Source: JAIVHA01 sp965367295 (GTDB taxonomy: Bacteria; Pseudomonadota; Gammaproteobacteria; DSM-19610). From it: DNA of 30,856 nt. The notes below the pieces were generated by a model. It was not told the origin of the DNA and ran no database searches. It worked only from the letters and a program-made list of their open reading frames with translations. The translations under genes and the position numbers were made by a program. Within the stretch, counting starts at the first letter, position 1, and each line of letters opens with the position of its first letter. Shown in pieces: positions 16,359 through 22,099 of this stretch. The stretch covers positions 1-30,856 of the forward strand of contig CBDUHN010000040.1 in the NCBI GenBank assembly GCA_965367295.1, in the 5' to 3' direction.

Positions 16359-17414
16359 TTACTGGATGGCCTGGCCCTGGAAAACCGTTGAATTATGCAG
16401 GCCATGGGGTTTTTTGATGGATTCCTCGTAATAGAAGTCAGGAACGAATTCCTTGTTTTTCCATGCGTAGTAATCATCTTTTGTAGTGACCTCGGTGTAT
16501 TCGATTACGGTCATCATGCCGCCCATGGGCTTGTCGCCATTAAGGGTGTGGGAGTCGATATGATCGTGCACCATCCAGCGTCCTGGATTGTCCGCACGCA
16601 GGATCAGGTCATAGCGTTCACCGGGATGTACCACGATGGTGTCGCCTTCATACGGTGATTTGAGCGGGCGACCATCCTTGAAGGCCACTTCGAAAACATG
16701 TCCATGGATATGGATGGAATGGGCAAATTCGCCGGCACCGATCAGGCGCAGACGTACCACATCGCCCTCCGTTACCCGGATCGGTTGGGAGTCGGGGAAA
16801 GCCTTGCCATTGATGGTGAAGTAGTCATAGACATCGCCGGGTACACCGCCATAGCCGGGTTTGAAGGCCCAGGCGGAGGCCCAGTCGGACAGCATCAGGG
16901 TGAAATCCCTGGTGACTTCCTTTTCGACCGGTACCGGTTCCTTCGGGTCGATGATGAAGGGTCCCCACATACCGCGTATCGCGACATGCTCATTTACATT
17001 CACATGGCAGTGGTACCACATGGTGCCGGATGGCTCAGCGATGAATTTATAGGTGAAGGTGTCACCTGGCTTGATCGCCGGCTGGGTGATATCCGGAACC
17101 CCATCCATCCGCCAGGTTCCACGCTGCAGGAGTCCATGCCAATGGATGGTGTGGGGCAGGGTGGTGAGGTTGTTGACGTTGACCGTAACCTCGTCCCCCT
17201 CACGTACATGGATCATGGGCCCTGGAACCTGGCCGTTGAAGGCAAAGGTATGGAATTGCTGCTTGTCCACGAGGGTGATCTTGGTGTCCTCGATGTTCAT
17301 TTCGAAGACATGGGCTTCCGCCCGGGCCAGCATCGGCAGGGCCAGGGCCGCCACCAGGGATAACGCAGCAAGTGCATGGGAATGATGGGTTTTGCTTGTG
17401 GTTGTAGGTCCCAC
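16359..17414 (-). CDS. ncgA: Two-domain multicopper oxidase (NcgA-like)
   Basis: The 351-residue product has a signal peptide (ending around ARA, residues 30-32) and two cupredoxin domains. Domain 1 has HTIHWHG (H88, H91, H93) and WYHCHVNVNEHVAIRGM, with the type 1 Cys C136, H143 and M149. Domain 2 has HSIHIHGH (H232, H235, H237) and MVHDHIDSH (H283, H285) but no type 1 Cys. A type 1 site only in domain 1 with trinuclear-cluster histidines in both is the layout of the blue copper oxidase next to nirK in Nitrosomonas europaea. The start is GTG at 17414, supported by GGAGG 6 bases upstream; no suitable ATG fits. It is first in the operon and has an NsrR-type operator on its promoter. Its substrate is not established. 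Confidence 0.9.
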   Translation of the reverse strand: MGPTTTSKTHHSHALAALSLVAALALPMLARAEAHVFEMNIEDTKITLVDKQQFHTFAFNGQVPGPMIHVREGDEVTVNVNNLTTLPHTIHWHGLLQRGTWRMDGVPDITQPAIKPGDTFTYKFIAEPSGTMWYHCHVNVNEHVAIRGMWGPFIIDPKEPVPVEKEVTRDFTLMLSDWASAWAFKPGYGGVPGDVYDYFTINGKAFPDSQPIRVTEGDVVRLRLIGAGEFAHSIHIHGHVFEVAFKDGRPLKSPYEGDTIVVHPGERYDLILRADNPGRWMVHDHIDSHTLNGDKPMGGMMTVIEYTEVTTKDDYYAWKNKEFVPDFYYEESIKKPHGLHNSTVFQGQAIQ

Positions 17415-17439
17415 TTCCGGCCTCCAGTAAGGTCGCTAA

Positions 17440-17462
17440 AAGATGCATGTGAAATATATCTT
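17440..17462 (-). promoter_or_regulatory. NsrR-type operator in front of ncgA
   Basis: This 23-base near-palindrome has half-sites AAGATGCAT and ATATATCTT around a central base at 17451; 8 of 11 base pairs are symmetric. It closely resembles the NsrR sites known in front of hmp in E. coli and nirK in Nitrosomonas. It overlaps the -10 and predicted start point, as expected for repression that is relieved by nitric oxide. Confidence 0.78.
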
Positions 17463-17480
17463 AAAAAAAACGGCTGTCAA
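17453..17480 (-). promoter_or_regulatory. Promoter of the ncgABC-nirK operon
   Basis: On the minus strand a consensus -35 TTGACA (17480-17475) and a -10 TATATT (17458-17453) are separated by 16 bases, predicting a start near 17446 and a 32-base leader before the GTG at 17414. A run of eight T residues lies in the spacer. The -10 is covered by the NsrR-like site. Confidence 0.75.
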
Positions 17481-17699
17481 GAGGTCTGGGCTGCTGCGCA
17501 TATTCACCAGGGTTCGACTGGCTGGCACTGCGGGTGACCGCGGCAGGGTGCTCGGGACGAAGCTGCAGATGCAGCCGGGGAGGGGGGTAATCGGGGCGGC
17601 GAATGCCGCGTTCTGCTTGTATACTACGGGTAGGCAACGAGCGGGGGCTGCCCTCGTCCTTGAAGCTCATGCCTGACCTTTCGATCAACAGGAATGCCG

Positions 17700-18167
17700 A
17701 TGCAGTTAACGAGATTCACCGATTATGCGTTGCGGACCCTGATCTATCTGGGGTTGAACCAGGGCAGACGGGTGACCATCGCCGAGATATCCAGGGAATA
17801 CCAGGTTTCCGAAAACCATTTGATGAAAATTGTCCACCGGCTGGGGCAACACGGGTATATCGAAACGGTGCGTGGCAAAGGCGGTGGCATGCGAATCGCC
17901 CGCCGTCTGGAGACGATTCACATCGGTGCCGTGGTTCGGGATATGGAAGAGACCATGGACCTGGCGGAGTGCTTTGATCCCCGCAATCGTGACTGCCCCA
18001 TGTTGCCGGCTTGTGTATTGCAGTCGGCCTTGATCGCGGCACGGGAGAATTTCCTGCAAACCCTCGATACCTATACCGTTGCGGATCTGATCGCCAATAA
18101 GCAGTCCGTGGACATCCCGGTTCAGCTGTCCCGGAAAAAACAGCCCAAGGCGCGTAAACCCGGCTAG
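17700..18167 (+). CDS. nsrR: NsrR-type nitric-oxide-sensing repressor (Rrf2 family)
   Basis: Rrf2 regulators are small winged-helix dimers, many with an Fe-S cluster; NsrR loses DNA binding when nitric oxide attacks the cluster. The 155-residue product opens MQLTRFTDYALRTLIYL, as NsrR does, has the recognition region VSENHLMKIVHRLGQHGYIETVRGKGGG, and three cluster-ligand cysteines C91, C99 and C105 in the CFDPRNRDCPMLPAC loop. ATG at 17700 is preferred over 17694 because AGGA (17690-17693) is then 6 bases away. It is divergent from the nirK operon across a ~285-base gap, and NsrR-like sites lie on both sides of it, so local regulation is very likely. I see no convincing site on its own promoter. 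Confidence 0.92.
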   Translation: MQLTRFTDYALRTLIYLGLNQGRRVTIAEISREYQVSENHLMKIVHRLGQHGYIETVRGKGGGMRIARRLETIHIGAVVRDMEETMDLAECFDPRNRDCPMLPACVLQSALIAARENFLQTLDTYTVADLIANKQSVDIPVQLSRKKQPKARKPG

Positions 18168-18255
18168 CTTCCCTGTCCGTACCCCCTTCTTCCGCAGGCT
18201 GTCATATACCCCCCGGTGGGAGAGTCAATCCCGCCCCATGGACCTGTCGCCATGC

Positions 18256-18285
18256 TTGCGACCGACGCGCGAACGATGCTATAAG
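18256..18285 (+). promoter_or_regulatory. Promoter of the short DsrC-like gene
   Basis: A -35 TTGCGA (18256-18261) and a -10 TATAAG (18280-18285) are 18 bases apart, predicting a start near 18292 and a leader of about 62 bases. The -10 and start point are overlapped by an NsrR-like palindrome. Confidence 0.55.
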
Positions 18286-18305
18286 GTGTGTAATATATGC
18301 ATCTA
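18283..18305 (+). promoter_or_regulatory. Second NsrR-type operator
   Basis: This 23-base site has half-sites AAGGTGTGT and ATGCATCTA, against an ideal AAGATGYAT and ATRCATCTT as I recall the consensus: three mismatches in total. Its placement over the -10 and transcription start mirrors the site at ncgA. It is weaker than that one, and a binding test is needed to be sure. Confidence 0.6.
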
Positions 18306-18353
18306 CGAGGCGTGCCCCGGATGCGAAGACCGCCCACTTCCGAGGGGATAGTC

Positions 18354-18716
18354 ATGACGACACAGGCCAGTCACCCAGCCCGGCAGCCGGTGCTTCGGGA
18401 TGTGCACAGTGAAGAAACCATGCCGATTGCCAGGGTGGATAACTGCTGCTCACCCGTATCCGGAGGCGGCGAGCAATCAGATCCAGTGGCGCTGGAAATC
18501 GATAATGCCGTAATGACGCAGGCCCACTGGGCAATACTCCGGTTCATGCGCGAATATCGAAATAAACACCAGGCACCCGCGGATACACGGGCCATTGTTG
18601 GATTCCTGGCCGATGATCTCGGATACGGTGATCAGGCGCAGCAAAAGCTGTTTGAACTGTTCCCCGACATTCACGCGATCCATCGATGCAAGCTGGCCCG
18701 GGGTGGGGCGGGTTAA
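18354..18716 (+). CDS. Short DsrC-like protein with a divergent N-terminus
   Basis: The 120-residue product has the second half of a DsrC fold: HWAILRFMREYRNKHQAPADTRAIVGFLADDLGY, then LFELFPDIHAIHRCKLA. These align with the other DsrC-like protein in this window, including the spacing of seven residues from LFELFP to the CysB-equivalent C112. The family N-terminus (the EGYxxDPEGW segment) is missing and is replaced by ~50 unrelated residues containing a C31-C32 pair. The C-terminal arm stops eight residues after C112, so there is no CysA. ATG at 18354 is chosen for AGGGG 6 bases upstream; an earlier ATG at 18297 lacks one. It lies 186 bases after nsrR under a probable NsrR-controlled promoter. 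The function is unknown; a regulatory or scavenging role in NO stress is only inference. Confidence 0.8.
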   Translation: MTTQASHPARQPVLRDVHSEETMPIARVDNCCSPVSGGGEQSDPVALEIDNAVMTQAHWAILRFMREYRNKHQAPADTRAIVGFLADDLGYGDQAQQKLFELFPDIHAIHRCKLARGGAG

Positions 18717-18821
18717 ACCGAACCTGCGGTAGCGGCCCCGGCCATTCCTTTCCCATTATCCGTCTCATCGACACCGCTGTAGCCTCAGGTGTCTTGCAAC
18801 CATATGTCGCACGACCAGCAG

Positions 18822-18837
18822 GGCCTTGCAAGAGGCC
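18822..18837 (+). terminator. Weak hairpin after the short DsrC-like gene
   Basis: GGCCT (18822-18826) and AGGCC (18833-18837) form a 5-base-pair stem with a 6-base loop, followed by TTT. It could stop transcription weakly before the zinc-ribbon gene. The rest of the 217-base gap shows nothing clear. Confidence 0.3.
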
Positions 18838-18933
18838 TTTGGTGGTTACATGGGGTGTCGTGTGGCTGGTATTTCCGGATTGGTCAGTGTACTTTGCGTC
18901 TAAAAATTCCAATAAGGCTTAGTAGCAGATCAC

Positions 18934-19215
18934 ATGACCAAATTGAACTGTCCCCATTGTCATCAACCGGGGATCTCCCCATTGCGTAAACTGGTGATGA
19001 GCCCGGGCATGCCCGCCAGCTGCTCCCAGTGCGCGGCACCCTCCGGAATCACCTATCGTGACTGGCTGGTAGCGATGATACCGGGTACGGTACTGATGGT
19101 GATTGCCCTGTTCGTGACCGAGCCGGTATGGGAATGGTCGCTGAACGGCGCCGGTCTGGCACTGATGATTGCCGTACCGTACCGCTTTGCGCCATTGCGC
19201 AAGGAATCCCCCTAG
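18934..19215 (+). CDS. Small zinc-ribbon membrane protein
   Basis: The 93-residue product begins with a zinc-ribbon-like pattern, CPHCHQPG (C6, C9) and CSQC (C30, C33), followed by two closely spaced hydrophobic helices (WLVAMIPGTVLMVIALFV and GAGLALMIAVPYRF). It is likely an inner-membrane protein with a cytoplasmic metal-binding head. Proteins of this shape are widespread and mostly uncharacterised. The ribosome binding site is poor, but codon use fits the neighbours. The stop lies 12 bases from the end of a convergent gene. Confidence 0.7.
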   Translation: MTKLNCPHCHQPGISPLRKLVMSPGMPASCSQCAAPSGITYRDWLVAMIPGTVLMVIALFVTEPVWEWSLNGAGLALMIAVPYRFAPLRKESP

Positions 19216-19227
19216 CCCTGATCGGCC

Positions 19228-19497
19228 TCACTTCACCTGCCGTTCTGTGTGATAACCGGCGGAACGGGTTTTGCAGCGTGGTGAGAAGTACGCGTCGGCA
19301 TACCAGGCAAAGACCGAATACAGTAAGGCCGCCAGCGCGACGCGATTGAGTAGACCTTCGGTATACTGGCGTTCCAGCAGGCTGGCATATTCTCCGGTAA
19401 TAATGAAATACAGCGCCCCCGCCACGACCAGAATGCCAACGGCGATGTTGAGCAGGAGAAATTTGTGCAGGTAGCGTGCTTGTGTGGTCCCGGTCAT
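19228..19497 (-). CDS. Small two-helix membrane protein under an FNR-type promoter
   Basis: I do not recognise the family. The 89-residue product has two hydrophobic helices (FLLLNIAVGILVVAGALYFII and VALAALLYSVFAWYADAYF) with a charged loop, TGEYASLLERQYTEG, between them, and a basic C-terminus with one Cys and one His. ATG at 19497 is chosen because GAGG stands 8 bases upstream; the frame is open further but overlaps the promoter elements. A perfect FNR-type box lies 61 bases before the start, so expression probably rises when oxygen falls. Confidence 0.72.
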   Translation of the reverse strand: MTGTTQARYLHKFLLLNIAVGILVVAGALYFIITGEYASLLERQYTEGLLNRVALAALLYSVFAWYADAYFSPRCKTRSAGYHTERQVK

Positions 19498-19530
19498 GCT
19501 GAATACCTCGACGAAATTTTCTGTGCGCTC

Positions 19531-19572
19531 AGCATAGGCAGCTGCCGGGTGGTGGGCTTTGATCTGAATCAA
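19531..19572 (-). promoter_or_regulatory. FNR/ANR-type box with class II promoter geometry
   Basis: TTGATCTGAATCAA at 19559-19572 is a perfect match to the FNR/ANR consensus (TTGAT-N4-ATCAA). On the minus strand a -10-like TATGCT lies at 19536-19531, predicting a start near 19524; the box centre (19565.5) is then at about -41.5, the standard position for activation by FNR. There is no -35 hexamer, as expected for an activator-dependent promoter. Confidence 0.75.
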
Positions 19573-19628
19573 ATCGGCGATGGGAGCAGGTTTAACGAAA
19601 ACGGAACAAATCCCGGGCGGGCATTGCA

Positions 19629-19657
19629 TATAATGCACCCATACCATAAGTGTATGG
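19629..19657 (+). promoter_or_regulatory. Likely promoter and inverted repeat before the response regulator
   Basis: A perfect -10 TATAAT stands at 19629-19634 within TGCATATAATGCA; no good -35 is visible at the right distance. Just downstream is an inverted repeat CCATAC (19639-19644) / GTATGG (19652-19657) with a 7-base loop, which could be an operator, possibly for autoregulation. Confidence 0.4.
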
Positions 19658-19716
19658 ATTCGATATAAAATATGGCTACGCAGCCGATGGGGCGCAGCCA
19701 GGAAAGAGGAAGGCCC

Positions 19717-20412
19717 ATGCGGATCGCATTACTGGAAGACGACCCGGCGCAGACGGAACTCATGCAGTCCTGGCTCAGCGAGGCCGGTCATCACTGCCAT
19801 GACTACGCCACGGGAGAGGCCCTGCGTACGGCGCTGGGCCATGATACCTACGACCTGCTGATCGTCGACTGGAATCTGCCCGATACCAGTGGTATCGAGG
19901 TGGTGCGCTGGGTGCGCGGTGAACTGGACTGGGATATTCCCGTGCTGTTTATCACCAGTCGCGACCGCGAGGAAGATATCGTCACGGCGCTCAATGCCGG
20001 TGCCGATGATTACATGACCAAGCCACCCAAGCAGGGGGAAACGCTGGCGCGGCTGCAAGCCCTCGGGCGGCGTGGTAATGTTCAGGAATCGCAGGTGGAT
20101 CTCCAGGAATTTCCACCCTATGTGATCAATCGCGCACAGCGCCAGCTGCTGGTGGACGGTGAGCCGGTCGAGTTGACCCACAAGGAGTTCGAACTGGTGG
20201 TGCTGTTGTTCCACAATATCGGGCGCCTGCTGTCACGCAGTTACATGATGGAAACCATCTGGGGTACCAGTGTGGAGCTCAATACCCGGACCGTCGATAC
20301 CCACGTCAGCCGGGTGCGCAACAAGCTGGGGCTGCGTCCGGAGCGGGGCTGGCGATTGAGCGCGGTGTATCATCATGGCTATCGTCTGGAACAGGTGGAT
20401 GCAGGTTCCTGA
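19717..20412 (+). CDS. OmpR/PhoB-type response regulator
   Basis: The 231-residue product has a receiver domain (residues 1-120) with the acidic pocket E7-D8-D9, phospho-acceptor D51 in LLIVDWNLPDTSG, T80 and K102 (TKPPK), then a winged-helix DNA-binding domain (about 130-230) with the family's ELTHKEFELVVLLFHNIGRLLSR and RTVDTHVSRVRNKLGL. ATG at 19717 is chosen over 19672 because GAGGA precedes it and the receiver then starts cleanly at MRIALLEDD. It lies just before a LysM-FecR protein and a CHASE2 histidine kinase, and is most likely phosphorylated by that kinase. Target genes are unknown. Confidence 0.92.
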   Translation: MRIALLEDDPAQTELMQSWLSEAGHHCHDYATGEALRTALGHDTYDLLIVDWNLPDTSGIEVVRWVRGELDWDIPVLFITSRDREEDIVTALNAGADDYMTKPPKQGETLARLQALGRRGNVQESQVDLQEFPPYVINRAQRQLLVDGEPVELTHKEFELVVLLFHNIGRLLSRSYMMETIWGTSVELNTRTVDTHVSRVRNKLGLRPERGWRLSAVYHHGYRLEQVDAGS

Positions 20413-20440
20413 TCCGGTAGAAACAGGGGGGGGATCAAGC

Positions 20441-22099
20441 GTGAACAACCGGTGGCAAACCCGGACAGCCTGGTGTGGCATTTTGTTGATGCTGGGCGGA
20501 GTCCTGTATCCGTTGGCTCTGCTGGCGGAGGAACCCTACTGGGTGTACACGGTGCGCCCCGGCGACACCATCTGGGACCTGGCCGAGCGCCATACCACCA
20601 GCGTGCTCAACTGGAAACGGCTACAGCAGCTCAATCGCCTCCCCGATGAGCCGGCGCTGCTGATGCGCTCGGGCCGCAAGTTGCGCTTCCCCCTGTCCAT
20701 ACTCAAGCACCAGCCGGCCAGCGCACAGATTGTGCAGATACAGGGGCAGGCCAGCCTGGTGCGTGCCGCCGACAACAGCCGCCAGCCGGTGACGCCGGGG
20801 ATGCAACTGCATAGCGGCGACCAGGTGCAGACCGCAGCCGACAGCAATCTGTTGATCCGCTTTGCCGATGGCTCCGAGCTGCTGGTATCCGCCAACAGCG
20901 ATCTGCGTATGGACAGCCTCAGTGCCTATGGCACGACCGGCATGGTGGATACCCGCATTCGCCTGCAGGGTGGCCAGGTGGACACCCAGGTTCAGCCCAA
21001 CCGGGGCCCGGGTAGCCGCTATGAAATCATCACGCCTGCCGCAGTGGCCGCGGTACGCGGCACCAATTTCCGTGTCAGCAGTGAACACGATCAGCCCGTT
21101 ACCCGCAGCGAAGTGCTGGAGGGCAAGGTCGGGGTCAGCGGGGCAGGGGCCACGCAACTGGTGCCGGCCGGTTTTGGTCTGGTGGCAAAGGCGGGCACAC
21201 CGCCGGAGAAACCCCGGCCGCTGTTGCCGGCGCCGGACCTCGCAACCGTGGAGACCCTGCAGCAGCGCCTGCCGCTCAACTTTGCCTGGGCGGAAACCCC
21301 TAAGGCCAGCGCTTACCGGTTTCAGATTGCAGCGGATGCGGGCTTCAAATCCCTGCTGGCGGATGGCACCACCCCGACCCATCGCGCCTTCTGGAAGGAT
21401 CTTCCCGATGGTGACTACGTCCTGCGCGTGCGGGCCATTGATGCGGATGGTCTTGAAGGGCTCAATGCCACGCAGGCCTTCCGGGTCGATGCGCGCCCGG
21501 AACCACCCTTGTTGATCGGTCTGGTGGAGGGGATCGTGGTGCGGGATGCCACCCCCGAATTCGGCTGGTCGACGGCACCGGATGCCCAGGGTTATCACCT
21601 GCAGGTGGCGCGTGACACGCGGTTTACCGAGTTGCTGATCGACGAGGCGGCATTGCAGGTGAATCGCTATACGCCGGCAACCCCGCTGGAAGCGGGGCGT
21701 TACTACTGGCGCATGGCCAGTATCGATGCTGCCGGTGAGCAAGGCCCTTACAGTGATGCCCAGGGATTTGAGTACAAGGCGATTCCCGATGCGCCGGCAC
21801 TGGAAGCACCGGCGATCAGCGCGGACGAACTGGCATTTCGCTGGACATCCGCAGGCGCAGGCCTGCGCTATCACTTCCAGCTGGCAGAGGATGAGTTTTT
21901 CCGGGAAATCGTGCTGGAACGCAATGTGGATGAGCCGCAGCTGGTCACCCGGCGGCCCGCTTCACGCCGGTATTACTTCCGGGTTCGCGCCATCGATGAC
22001 AGCGGCTATGCCGGGCCCTTCGGCGGTACCCAGCAGATCGATGTGCCGCCCGGCAGTTACTGGCCGTTGGCGGTACCGTTGCTGATGCTGTTGTTGTAA
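20441..22099 (+). CDS. Exported LysM-FecR protein with Ig/FnIII-like repeats
   Basis: The 552-residue product has a signal peptide (residues ~10-30, ending LLAEE), a LysM domain (YTVRPGDTIWDLAERH, ~36-85) for binding peptidoglycan, and a FecR-type domain (~95-235, with GSELLVSANSDLRMDS and the ITPAAVAAVRGTNFRV signature). Two or more fibronectin-like β-repeats follow, each with an FxW...YxxQ(I/V)A pattern (FAWAETPKASAYRFQIA, FGWSTAPDAQGYHLQVA, FRWTSAGAGLRYHFQLA). GTG at 20441 is chosen because a G-rich ribosome binding site precedes it and the signal peptide is then well placed; the ATG at 20375 lies inside the response regulator gene. It ends in a hydrophobic tail (WPLAVPLLMLLL). The stop overlaps the kinase start as TAATG. 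Its position suggests it presents a cell-wall signal to the kinase. Confidence 0.85.
   Translation: MNNRWQTRTAWCGILLMLGGVLYPLALLAEEPYWVYTVRPGDTIWDLAERHTTSVLNWKRLQQLNRLPDEPALLMRSGRKLRFPLSILKHQPASAQIVQIQGQASLVRAADNSRQPVTPGMQLHSGDQVQTAADSNLLIRFADGSELLVSANSDLRMDSLSAYGTTGMVDTRIRLQGGQVDTQVQPNRGPGSRYEIITPAAVAAVRGTNFRVSSEHDQPVTRSEVLEGKVGVSGAGATQLVPAGFGLVAKAGTPPEKPRPLLPAPDLATVETLQQRLPLNFAWAETPKASAYRFQIAADAGFKSLLADGTTPTHRAFWKDLPDGDYVLRVRAIDADGLEGLNATQAFRVDARPEPPLLIGLVEGIVVRDATPEFGWSTAPDAQGYHLQVARDTRFTELLIDEAALQVNRYTPATPLEAGRYYWRMASIDAAGEQGPYSDAQGFEYKAIPDAPALEAPAISADELAFRWTSAGAGLRYHFQLAEDEFFREIVLERNVDEPQLVTRRPASRRYYFRVRAIDDSGYAGPFGGTQQIDVPPGSYWPLAVPLLMLLL

Noticed and set aside
18297..18353. Earlier ATG for the short DsrC-like gene
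   Set aside because: It lies inside the predicted operator, with no ribosome binding site; AGGGG before 18354 is better.
20621..21874. A 417-codon minus-strand open frame
   Set aside because: It lies wholly opposite the LysM-FecR gene, its translation is Gly/Arg/His/Gln-rich without a domain, and the plus-strand frame has clear domains and coupling.
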